The notes under the pieces were generated by a model, which made no database searches, was not told the DNA's origin, and was given only the letters and a program-made list of their open reading frames with translations. Positions 35,489 to 43,330 of a stretch of 64,000 nt of DNA are shown here, one piece after another. Source of the stretch: Leptospira montravelensis. GTDB lineage: Bacteria > Spirochaetota > Leptospiria > Leptospirales > Leptospiraceae. Both the position numbers and the translations under genes were made by a program. The stretch covers positions 434,001-498,000 of the forward strand of contig NZ_RQFO01000004.1 of assembly GCF_004770045.1 (NCBI RefSeq), written 5' to 3'. Numbering within the stretch: the stretch's first letter is position 1; every line of letters begins with the position of its first letter.

Positions 35489-37035
35489 AAAAGTTTTTCT
35501 TTTTCTCATTGTTTTTTATACTATTTTTCTTTTTTGCTTTGGCCTCTGAATCCATTGTAAGTGTAAAATTACAGGAACTACGATTTGGAATCCTTAGGGA
35601 CCAATTGATGAATTACGAGCTTTCCTCTCAAACTTTAAGAGAAAGATTGAAACAAATGTTCCTATCCAAAGACGATTATATGTCTGAGGTAAAAGTCAAT
35701 ATTCTGGAATCAGGAATTATGAACTCAGAAACAGAAGGTTTGGACCTCAAAATGAGTTTACGAGATCGTTTTGGTCTTTATGTCATTAATTCTGTACGTT
35801 TTTTAAATTTTAAACCAGCTTTAGAGTTAGAAGAACAACAAAAAACAATCATCCGATTACAATTTGCTTTCTATATGGAAAGAACAAGAAAGTATCCAAT
35901 CGCTTCCAAAAAATACCAGGAGTTAGAAGATTCCATTACCTCTTCTTTATCAGATGAAATGGCTTTCACACTCCTACATCATGGTTATTGTTTGGTGATG
36001 ATGGGAGAAAGGGAAAAAGCTTTTCTTAAACTTTCAAAGGCAATCGATTTATTTCCAGGTACTCATTACGCAGAAAATGCAAGCCTTCTAATTAGCTTTT
36101 TGGAAGAAGGTGAAAAGAAAAAAGAAGATCTTAAAAACAAAAAAAAGACTCCCGATGAATTAGCATACTCGTTATTCCAAAGTGGGGATTACGAAGAAAC
36201 TTTAAAAACACTAGAATCGCTTCCCGTTCTAACCAAAGACCAATCGTATATCAAAGCAAGATCAATGGAAGAATTGGGTAAAACATCCAATGCTGTAAAA
36301 GAATACATTCAACTTGTTAAACAGAAAGAAAACAAAGAAGTAGCAATTCGTGCCAACAGAAGGTTACTCCTTATTGGAAATTTTTACCAAGAAAACAAAT
36401 CTCTCGTTGCATTTTCTAAAGAAGAGGCAACAAAACTCGGAGACACAAAGGCTTATGAAAATATTGAAGAGGGAAAAAGTTTAGTTCTAAAACCAGTAAT
36501 TATAGAAAAGCTTCTGAAAACAGAAACAGCATCTAACCTTAGTAATGAAGAAACAAAAGAACTCAATCAAATCAAAGAAGACATTCGTGAATCATTAGAA
36601 GATTCTAAGTTAGAAACTACAAAACTAGCAGCTGTTGTTTCGGAAGAAAAAATTCCTCTCGTTTTGGAAACAGAGCAACTTGCGATAAAATCGGTCGAAC
36701 CTCCTCCACTAGTTGTCAAAAAACAAGTCCCGCAAGTTCCCATCCAATTAAAGGTAAAGTTGCGAGATGGGCGAGAAGTGGTTTGTGAAGAAGTGAAGAT
36801 TGAAGGAAATCTTGCTATCTTACAGTTGGGATCCTTTGGACTCAACCTTCCGTATGATTTGGTGGTTTCTGTACAAGTTTCAAGTGATAGAGGAGTTCCC
36901 GTTAAGATCGTAACCGATTCAGGAACAAAAGCCGAATCTTCCCGTTGGATTCAAAACAGTTCTGGAGATTGGACAAATCCAAAATCTTCCGTTTCTCCCA
37001 TTGTCAGGGGAGAAGTGAAGTTCTTTCGGCTCTAG
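35485..37035 (+). CDS. Exported TPR-type protein, partner of the sensor phosphatase
   Basis: A 516-residue protein with a phenylalanine-rich signal peptide (about 1-21, ending FALA-SES). TPR-like helices run about 100-320 (EMAFTLLHHGYCLVMMGEREKAFLKLSKAI; LAYSLFQSGDYEETLKTL). A charged linker (330-415) leads to a C-terminal beta element LKVKLRDGREVVCEEVKIEG (about 422-441) resembling that of the divergent gene's product. It overlaps the phosphatase gene by ATGA. A periplasmic partner that feeds the sensor region is a reasonable inference; it is not shown by sequence. Confidence 0.6.
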   Translation: MKKFFFFSLFFILFFFFALASESIVSVKLQELRFGILRDQLMNYELSSQTLRERLKQMFLSKDDYMSEVKVNILESGIMNSETEGLDLKMSLRDRFGLYVINSVRFLNFKPALELEEQQKTIIRLQFAFYMERTRKYPIASKKYQELEDSITSSLSDEMAFTLLHHGYCLVMMGEREKAFLKLSKAIDLFPGTHYAENASLLISFLEEGEKKKEDLKNKKKTPDELAYSLFQSGDYEETLKTLESLPVLTKDQSYIKARSMEELGKTSNAVKEYIQLVKQKENKEVAIRANRRLLLIGNFYQENKSLVAFSKEEATKLGDTKAYENIEEGKSLVLKPVIIEKLLKTETASNLSNEETKELNQIKEDIRESLEDSKLETTKLAAVVSEEKIPLVLETEQLAIKSVEPPPLVVKKQVPQVPIQLKVKLRDGREVVCEEVKIEGNLAILQLGSFGLNLPYDLVVSVQVSSDRGVPVKIVTDSGTKAESSRWIQNSSGDWTNPKSSVSPIVRGEVKFFRL

Positions 37036-37050
37036 AAACTAAGAGAAATT

Positions 37051-37374
37051 TTAAGGAAGTTCCGATTCTCCAGCAAGGATAGTGAAGAATTTGTCCAAAC
37101 TGGACAATTTCAAAATTACCATAACATCCTGGCTGACATTGAGTAGAAAAAACTGACCTTCTTCTGACTTTAGTTTCTTTTGTAGATTCGCAAGCAAAGC
37201 AATTCCTGAAGAATCCAATAGTTTGATATTCACCATATCAATTGCTACTGATTCCGCCCCGTCATCGATGATTTTATGGAGTTCTTTTTTAAGTGCGGGT
37301 GCAGAGTAAATATCGAGGGAACCCTCTAGAGTAACAACTGTATGATTTTTAACTTGTTTTGTTGTGAAATTCAT
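37051..37374 (-). CDS. STAS-domain anti-sigma factor antagonist
   Basis: A 107-residue single-domain STAS protein: VVTLEGSLDIYSAPALKKELHKI, then VAIDMVNIKLLDSSGIALLANLQKKL, with the phosphorylatable Ser in DSSG, and a C-terminal LSSLDKFFTIL. Such proteins bind anti-sigma kinases when dephosphorylated by SpoIIE phosphatases, two of which are in this window. I use the ATG at 37374 because TAGGAAG lies 6 nt upstream; a longer frame from 37416 has no such site. It converges with the TPR gene (15-bp gap). No kinase or sigma gene is adjacent. Confidence 0.85.
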   Translation of the reverse strand: MNFTTKQVKNHTVVTLEGSLDIYSAPALKKELHKIIDDGAESVAIDMVNIKLLDSSGIALLANLQKKLKSEEGQFFLLNVSQDVMVILKLSSLDKFFTILAGESELP

Positions 37375-37770
37375 TGAACTTCCTACTGGCACGTATACTA
37401 TCTGTTTACTTGCCAAATTTGTAAAGAATTTTTGTGGAAACTTGTTGCATTGCGCTTTGAAACCATTTTGACTAGAAAAAACCCTAGGTTTGTAGCCTTT
37501 TTAAAACCAAAGTGATTGCTTGGTTGAATCCATCATAACCACCTTTGTCATAATCATTCAGTTCTTTATAATCCAAATCACTCATATCTAATAGTAATTT
37601 TCTAAGTTCATGCTCTAAATAATCTTTTCTGATATAAGTAGTTTCAAATGTTTTCGGATGCACTTTCCATATCGGACGAAAATTACGCGAATTTTCGGAT
37701 CATTTTTAGGTTGAGATTTTAAGAAAAATACGAATCATTAATGCTGAGATAGCCAACTTCGGCAAACAAA
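37375..37770. other. 396-bp stretch lacking long genes
   Basis: The region between the STAS gene and the EAL-domain gene. It holds the probable 59-codon gene at 37484-37663 (minus) and, at 37664-37770, an AT-rich spacer that should contain the promoter of the gene starting at 37771. I see no tRNA, no clear terminator (only AAACC-TAG-GGTTT near 37490, 5 bp) and no repeat. Confidence 0.6.
37484..37663 (-). CDS. Small hypothetical protein, 59 aa
   Basis: An uninterrupted frame from GTG (37663-37661) to TAG (37486-37484) encodes 59 residues beginning MHPKTFETTYIRKDYLEHEL and ending NQAITLVLKRLQT. Composition looks coding: amphipathic helices (LEHELRKLLLDMSDLDYKEL) and a C-terminal Gly/Tyr turn (DYDKGGYDGF). 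TGGAAA lies just before the GTG. The frame is open a further 12 codons upstream to a TGA. No family recognised; it could also be the tail of a decayed gene. It lies upstream of the STAS gene on the same strand (110-nt gap). Confidence 0.45.
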   Translation of the reverse strand: MHPKTFETTYIRKDYLEHELRKLLLDMSDLDYKELNDYDKGGYDGFNQAITLVLKRLQT

Positions 37771-39882
37771 ATGGGCAGTCCAATCAGCGTTCTAATACTA
37801 GAAAACGATTCTAACAGTGTATTTGATTTAGTGAGGGAAATGAAGGCAAATGGCCTGAGTCCTCTTTACCGAGTGGTTGAGTCATACCCTTCCTGGGAAA
37901 CTACCGTCCACGAAGAAGATTGGGATGCCATCATTTGCAGCACACGGGAACCGTTTCACTCAGAGATACCAATATACTTACAGTATCTTAACGATAAAAA
38001 AATTGACATCCCGGTCATACTGTTAAGTGACCCGGAAGATTTTGCAAAAAACTTGAGTTATATGAAATCGGGAGTCAATGACCTCATTGATCGCAAAAAC
38101 CTACTTCGCCTAACGGAAGTTCTAGAAAGGGAAAGGAGAGAGCTGGTATACAGAAAAGAAAAAAATACAACAGAAATCTTTTTATACCAATCTTTAAAAG
38201 AAATCCAACTTCAGAAATTTGCATTGGACCAAGCAAATATTGTGTCCATTACAGATGCAAATGGCATCATCACTTACGTAAATGATGCCTTTACTAAAGC
38301 CACTGGATATACAACTTCTGAACTTATTGGTCAAAACCACCGAATCCTAAAATCAGCAGATAAAACCAAAGAAGATTGGGCAAAAATTTGGGAAACCATC
38401 CAAAGAGGAAAAGTTTGGCGCGGAGAAATTCGAAATTTAAAAAAAGACGGTGGTGACTATTGGGCAGATACAACGATTGTTCCTTTTACACGCCAAGATG
38501 GATCCATATTTCAATATATAGCAATTCATCATGACATTTCCGATAGAAAGCTTGCCGAACAACAGTTAACCCATGATGCATTCTATGATAATTTAACAGG
38601 ACTTCCTAATAGAGCTTTGTTTCTTGCTCGCATTGAACAAAAAATTTTCGCCTACAATGCAAAAAACACAGGTTATCCAATTTTATTTTGTATCAATATA
38701 GATAACTTCAAAAGAATTAATCATTCACTTGGAAATGAAGCTGGAGATCAAATCTTAGTTATTTTTTCCGAACGACTAAAACAATTTTCTGACAACGATG
38801 CTATTATCACGAGACTAGGTGCAGATAATTTTTCGATTTTACTCACGCATCTTTTGGCCATTGATGAAGGTATTAGTTATGCCATGAGACTACTCGAAAG
38901 ATTAGGAGATCCTATTCCACTTGGTGGATACGAAATATATTTAACTGCATCTTGCGGAATCTCAGCCTTTGGACTTGGTGGAAAGGATGCCGATGTACTT
39001 TTACGAAATGCAGAAATTGCTATGTTTCATGCCAAATCTCAAAAAGTAGGAACGGTATCTGTATTCAACCAAGCCATGCAGGAGAAAATCCATTTCCAAT
39101 TAGAAATTCAAAATGATTTAAAAAAAGCCCTAACTCATAATGAAATCTTTGTTTTTTACCAACCTATTTTAGATTTAAAGGAGAATAGAATAGGACATTG
39201 GGAGGCGTTGGTTCGATGGCGACACCCCCAAAGAGGGATGGTTTCCCCAGCGGAATTTATCCCTCTGGCTGAAGATTCAGGTTTAATTGTTCCAATCACA
39301 AAATTTGTATTAGAACAAGCAGCAAATGTCATTGAAGAAGTGCAAATCAAACAAGGTCTACCCATCTCCATTGCGGTTAATTTAAGTCCTCAAGTGTTTT
39401 TTGATCAGAATATTTTTCATTGGATTGTGGATCTACACAATCGAAGAGGAATTCCATACACCTCTCTACAAGTGGAAATCACCGAAAGTTTAGCGATGAA
39501 AAATCTTTCCGAAACTGTTCCCATTCTTTCCAATCTCATTGATATTGGAGTTAAAGTTGCCTTGGATGATTTCGGAACGGGTTTCTCATCACTATCTTAT
39601 TTAGAAAAACTACCGTTATCAATTGTCAAAATTGATAAATCTTTCCTCAGTAATGTGGAGGAAGGATCTAAAGAAAGTTTTTTATTAATTTCTATTATCA
39701 ATATGGCACATGACCTTGGTTATTCGGTAGTAGCGGAAGGAGTGGAAGAGTTGGAACAATTAGAACTCCTCAGGTCCTATGAATGCGATAAAATACAAGG
39801 TTATTGGTTATCCAAACCCATTGGAAGCGAAGAAGTGATCCCTTTTATAAAACAATTCTATTCAAACCAGGAAAAAAAATGA
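37771..39882 (+). CDS. Pseudo-REC/PAS/degenerate GGDEF/EAL cyclic-di-GMP phosphodiesterase
   Basis: A 703-residue cytoplasmic protein. Residues 1-120 form a receiver-like domain whose phosphoacceptor position is Ser57 (DAIICST), so it is probably not phosphorylated. A PAS domain (about 145-265; DANGIITYVNDAFTKATGY) follows, then a GGDEF domain whose active site reads GADNF (350-354), predicting no cyclase activity. The EAL domain (about 455-695) keeps EAL at 478-480, NLSPQ, EITES, DDFGTG, VKIDKSF, AEGVE and QGYWLSKP, so c-di-GMP hydrolysis is likely. The degenerate domains probably sense or regulate. The stop overlaps the M48 peptidase gene by ATGA. Confidence 0.88.
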   Translation: MGSPISVLILENDSNSVFDLVREMKANGLSPLYRVVESYPSWETTVHEEDWDAIICSTREPFHSEIPIYLQYLNDKKIDIPVILLSDPEDFAKNLSYMKSGVNDLIDRKNLLRLTEVLERERRELVYRKEKNTTEIFLYQSLKEIQLQKFALDQANIVSITDANGIITYVNDAFTKATGYTTSELIGQNHRILKSADKTKEDWAKIWETIQRGKVWRGEIRNLKKDGGDYWADTTIVPFTRQDGSIFQYIAIHHDISDRKLAEQQLTHDAFYDNLTGLPNRALFLARIEQKIFAYNAKNTGYPILFCINIDNFKRINHSLGNEAGDQILVIFSERLKQFSDNDAIITRLGADNFSILLTHLLAIDEGISYAMRLLERLGDPIPLGGYEIYLTASCGISAFGLGGKDADVLLRNAEIAMFHAKSQKVGTVSVFNQAMQEKIHFQLEIQNDLKKALTHNEIFVFYQPILDLKENRIGHWEALVRWRHPQRGMVSPAEFIPLAEDSGLIVPITKFVLEQAANVIEEVQIKQGLPISIAVNLSPQVFFDQNIFHWIVDLHNRRGIPYTSLQVEITESLAMKNLSETVPILSNLIDIGVKVALDDFGTGFSSLSYLEKLPLSIVKIDKSFLSNVEEGSKESFLLISIINMAHDLGYSVVAEGVEELEQLELLRSYECDKIQGYWLSKPIGSEEVIPFIKQFYSNQEKK

Positions 39883-40655
39883 TTCGAAATTTAATTTTTC
39901 TTTTAGTAATTTCTTTTCTCTTTCACTGTAGCACATCCCCCACAGGAAGAAAACAAATCATCCTTGTAAAAGATGCAGAAATGAACGAAATGGGAATTTC
40001 AGCTTTTTCAGATATGAAATCAAAAACTCCAATTGATACGGGTCTTACAGCTAACCAATATGTCAATTGTATTGTTTCAGCAGAGTTGGCAGTTACTACA
40101 GATACAACAGGGGTAAATTCCTGGGAAGTTGTCGTATTTAGAGATAACACTCCCAACGCCTTTGCTTTGCCAGGTGGAAAAATTGGAGTTTACACGGGAA
40201 TGTTTTCTGTAGCGAAAAACAAAGACCAACTAGCAGCCGTTATAGGACATGAAATTGGCCATGTAATAGCACGTCATGGTAACGAACGAATGTCTCAAAA
40301 CCAATTAGCTGGCGGATCTGTAAAGATTTTAGAAAGCCTGGGAAAACCAACGGTTGCAGGAGCCTTGGGACTCGGTGCCAAATTTGGTGTTTTACTACCA
40401 TTCTCCAGGGAACATGAATCAGAAGCTGATATCATCGGATTAGAACTTATGGCAAAATCAGGATTTGATCCTAGGCAAAGTGTTGAACTCTGGAAAAATA
40501 TGAGTGCACTTGGTGGAAGTAAAACCAATGAATTACTGTCAACGCATCCTTCAGACGCCACTAGAATGAAAAATTTGAATGCAGCTATGCCAAATGCTTT
40601 GGTTTTATGGGAAAAGGCAAAGGCAGAAGGAAAACGTCCCAACTGCCAATTGTAA
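39879..40655 (+). CDS. M48-family metallopeptidase lipoprotein
   Basis: A 258-residue protein with a lipoprotein signal (FLLVISFLFHC, modified Cys at about residue 17) followed by STSPTGRKQ, typical of M48 lipoproteins such as LoiP/YcaL. The zinc site is complete: HEIGH, the first two ligands and catalytic Glu, and HESEAD downstream supplying the third ligand. SthPS...ATR-like LLSTHPSDATRMKNL is also typical. It likely degrades or chaperones misfolded envelope proteins. The ATG at 39879 overlaps the preceding stop; CAGGA is upstream. An earlier in-frame ATG at 39804 would bury the signal and is rejected. Confidence 0.9.
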   Translation: MIRNLIFLLVISFLFHCSTSPTGRKQIILVKDAEMNEMGISAFSDMKSKTPIDTGLTANQYVNCIVSAELAVTTDTTGVNSWEVVVFRDNTPNAFALPGGKIGVYTGMFSVAKNKDQLAAVIGHEIGHVIARHGNERMSQNQLAGGSVKILESLGKPTVAGALGLGAKFGVLLPFSREHESEADIIGLELMAKSGFDPRQSVELWKNMSALGGSKTNELLSTHPSDATRMKNLNAAMPNALVLWEKAKAEGKRPNCQL

Positions 40656-40663
40656 CGTGAAAC

Positions 40664-41209
40664 TTATTCGCAGAGAAGTTTTCTGCCAGCGATTTTACAA
40701 TTTCTGGCTTTCCCGTCATCGGTGAGAACTCCTATTCCTTCCTGACCATCAGATGTAAAATCACCAGATACGGATTTACCATCTTTGAAACTATAAGTTC
40801 CTTTTCCGTTGATTTGTCCGTTTTGAAACTCTCCCACATACTTGTCCCCATTTTTGAAATTATATTCACCGGGACCTTGTTTTTTATCTTCTATGTAAGT
40901 ACCATTAAATTTTTCACCGTCAGAGTAGAGGAAACTTCCTTGTCCTTCTCGTAGGTCATTTTTAAAAGATCCTGTGTAAATATCACCATTGTCATAAACA
41001 TATTTACCAACTCCATTTACGCAGTTACCTTCGATACATCCAACTTTTTTCCCACCTTTTTCTGGATCTTCCAAATTTGCAGATCTTGAATTTGTTTTAG
41101 AATCTTGGCTTGAAGGATCAGAAACATCTTTTGTATCTTGCGAAGCACAAGTTATCAACAGCGCCAAAAGAAAAACTCCACAAACCAAATTATAAAATGA
41201 TAATTTCAT
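40664..41209 (-). CDS. MORN-repeat lipoprotein
   Basis: A 181-residue protein with a lipoprotein signal (FLLALLITC, Cys at about residue 21), a polar linker (about 22-65) and four MORN repeats: YDNGDIYTGSFKND, YSDGEKFNGTYIED, FKNGDKYVGEFQNG and FKDGKSVSGDF. MORN repeats form beta-hairpin ladders used in binding; the ligand is unknown. The end, DDGKARNCKIAGRKLLCE, contains two Cys that may form a disulfide. The ATG at 41209 has GGGGGAT upstream and starts the signal peptide properly. It lies 47 nt after the helicase gene on the same strand. Confidence 0.82.
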   Translation of the reverse strand: MKLSFYNLVCGVFLLALLITCASQDTKDVSDPSSQDSKTNSRSANLEDPEKGGKKVGCIEGNCVNGVGKYVYDNGDIYTGSFKNDLREGQGSFLYSDGEKFNGTYIEDKKQGPGEYNFKNGDKYVGEFQNGQINGKGTYSFKDGKSVSGDFTSDGQEGIGVLTDDGKARNCKIAGRKLLCE

Positions 41210-41256
41210 ACATCCCCCAAAGATTAAACCCATATTAGAAGGTAATTTTATAGAAA

Positions 41257-43251
41257 TCAATTCAAAAAGTATCTTTGGATGTCCTGAAATCTGTCGTTTT
41301 CTACACTAGCTTTTGGTTCTTCTATATGTTTCGCAGTTGTATCAGGAATAAGATTTTCCACCAAATTATCTAGGTTCGGTAAATCGGTCAAGAATCGGCT
41401 GATGGTGGTTAATCGGTTCTTATCAGAGAAAACAGGAGATGTTAAAAATAAACCATGTTTGGCACGAGTGATGGCAACATAAAATAACCGCCGTTCCTCT
41501 TCCAGTTCTTGGATTGTTCTCACCCTCGCATTTGGCAAACTACCTTCTACAACTTGCATAACGTAAACGTATTTCCACTCTAAGCCTTTGGCGGAATGGA
41601 TTGTCGATAAGGTTAAATATTCATCTTCAATTGAATCTATCTGACTGGTGTCTTTTTTTTCTGTCGGATCAAGTGTTAAATTCGCAAGATATTCAGAAAG
41701 GTTAGGACTAGAATTTGTCAAAATCTTTAAAGATTCTAAATCTTGTTTTCTTTTATCAAAATCATCATACTCTTGCTCTAAAATAGGGAAGTAATACGAT
41801 AACACATTTTCAACAATGACCTTACTTTTTTCGAAGTTATAAGATTGAGATTGTATAAGTTGCACCAAGTTTTGAAAAGAAGACTTGGCGCCGTCTGGGA
41901 TACCTAAATAAAAGCCAGAAGACTGACTTATTTCCTCCCATACAAAATTATGATTTTCTAAATTTTTATAGAGAACGTGCGCATATTTTTTCCCAATGTT
42001 TTTTTCTAAAAGCAATACTCGGTTCCAGGAAAGAATATCTTTTGGATTATCAATGATACGAAGGTAGGCTATCAAATCCTTTACGTGAGCTAAATCTAAG
42101 AAACGTTTTCCTCCATACTTACGAAATGGAATTTGTTTAACACCTAACTTTACTTCCAAAAGGTTAGAAATATATCCTGCTCTAAATAATACTGCAATTT
42201 CTGACAGAGGAATGTTATTTTCATACATTTCTAAAATCTTTTCGGCAATCCACTCAGCTTCTTCATCCGCAGATTCTAATTTAATATGTTTTGGTTTTTC
42301 ATGAAAATTCTTCCGATACGAAATCAAATTTTTTTTGTAGTTTTCCTTACTTTGGTTTAGAATGGCATTTGCCAAATCTAAAATGGGTTGGCCACTTCGG
42401 TAATTTTCTGTTAGATGGATCGTTTTTGTATTTGGAAATATTTTTGGAAAATCCAACATATTATTAACATTGGCGCCTCGAAACCCATAAATACATTGCG
42501 CATCATCTCCAACAACAATGATATTTTGGTGTTTACTTGCCAACAAACAAGCAATATGTGCTTGGATACGATTTGTATCTTGGTATTCGTCTACTAATAT
42601 ATATTTATATTGTGTTCCGACACGTTCACGGATCGATTCCTCTTCCATTAAAATTTTTCTAGTGAAATCTAATAAATCATCAAAATCTAATGAATTATGT
42701 TTGAGTTTTAGTTCTACAAATTTTGATTTTATTTCTTGAATTTCCTTTGTAATCCCAAGAAACATTGGATATTCTTTTTGAAGCACTTTTTCCAATGAAA
42801 TTTGTAAGTTAAATCCCATAGAGAATATTTCAGCGAGGGTTTCTTTTTTTGGAAACCGGACTTTAGATTGTTTGGATACAACTTGGTCTCTCGCCATTCC
42901 CACAAGGCTTGTCGCATCATCTTCGTCTAAAATGGTGAAATTGGAATTGAGGGAAACAGCTAGGGAATATTTCCGTAGGAATTGGTGGCAAAAGGAATGA
43001 AAGGTCCCACCTTGGACAGACATCATCCTAGAATCTAGTTTTTTTGTAGCGCGGTTTAACATCTCTTTGGCAGCCCGCCTCGTGAAAGTTAAAAGTAGAA
43101 GCGAACTAGGATCAAATCCGTTCTGAACGAGAGATGCCAATTTATTGACAAGAGTGTTAGTTTTCCCAGTACCCGCTCCAGCAACCACAAGGATCGGGCC
43201 TTCTGGTGATAAAATCACTGACTTTTGAGCTTTGTTTAAATCCTCATCCAC
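41257..43251 (-). CDS. UvrD/Rep-family DNA helicase (SF1)
   Basis: A 664-residue superfamily 1A helicase: Q-motif start (LNKAQKSVILS), Walker A VVAGAGTGKTNTL, motif Ia LLLTFTRRAAKEM, Walker B VDEYQDTN, motif III GDDAQCIYGFRGA, motif IV LTENYRSGQPIL, motif V TIHSAKGLEWKYVYV, motif VI YVAITRAKHGLFL. It unwinds DNA 3'-5' in repair or fork restart. It lacks the long C-terminus of canonical UvrD and is nearer Rep/PcrA-like forms in length. Which paralogue it is cannot be settled here. It diverges from the REC-kinase gene by 79 bp. Confidence 0.9.
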   Translation of the reverse strand: MDEDLNKAQKSVILSPEGPILVVAGAGTGKTNTLVNKLASLVQNGFDPSSLLLLTFTRRAAKEMLNRATKKLDSRMMSVQGGTFHSFCHQFLRKYSLAVSLNSNFTILDEDDATSLVGMARDQVVSKQSKVRFPKKETLAEIFSMGFNLQISLEKVLQKEYPMFLGITKEIQEIKSKFVELKLKHNSLDFDDLLDFTRKILMEEESIRERVGTQYKYILVDEYQDTNRIQAHIACLLASKHQNIIVVGDDAQCIYGFRGANVNNMLDFPKIFPNTKTIHLTENYRSGQPILDLANAILNQSKENYKKNLISYRKNFHEKPKHIKLESADEEAEWIAEKILEMYENNIPLSEIAVLFRAGYISNLLEVKLGVKQIPFRKYGGKRFLDLAHVKDLIAYLRIIDNPKDILSWNRVLLLEKNIGKKYAHVLYKNLENHNFVWEEISQSSGFYLGIPDGAKSSFQNLVQLIQSQSYNFEKSKVIVENVLSYYFPILEQEYDDFDKRKQDLESLKILTNSSPNLSEYLANLTLDPTEKKDTSQIDSIEDEYLTLSTIHSAKGLEWKYVYVMQVVEGSLPNARVRTIQELEEERRLFYVAITRAKHGLFLTSPVFSDKNRLTTISRFLTDLPNLDNLVENLIPDTTAKHIEEPKASVENDRFQDIQRYFLN

Positions 43252-43279
43252 AATACAGAGATTTGTTGTATGGATTCTG

Positions 43280-43308
43280 TTGACAAACTCTAATTATTGT
43301 ATTTGATA
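43280..43308 (+). promoter_or_regulatory. Putative promoter of the REC-histidine kinase gene
   Basis: A perfect TTGACA (43280-43285) lies 45 bp before the ATG at 43331. The hexamer 17 nt on is TTGATA (43303-43308), a poor -10, so only the -35 is convincing. It sits in the 79-bp divergent spacer. Confidence 0.35.
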
Positions 43309-43330
43309 GATGAAACCGGTTTAAAATAAT

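Noticed and set aside
9741..37489. ACCCTAGGT occurs at 9741-9749 and again at 37481-37489
   Set aside because: A 9-bp match in 64 kb is expected by chance, and only the first copy lies in a hairpin.
39804..39878. N-terminal extension of the M48 peptidase from an upstream ATG
   Set aside because: It would bury the lipoprotein signal behind 25 polar and basic residues and lies within the coding end of the EAL gene; ATG 39879 has a binding site and a stop-start overlap.
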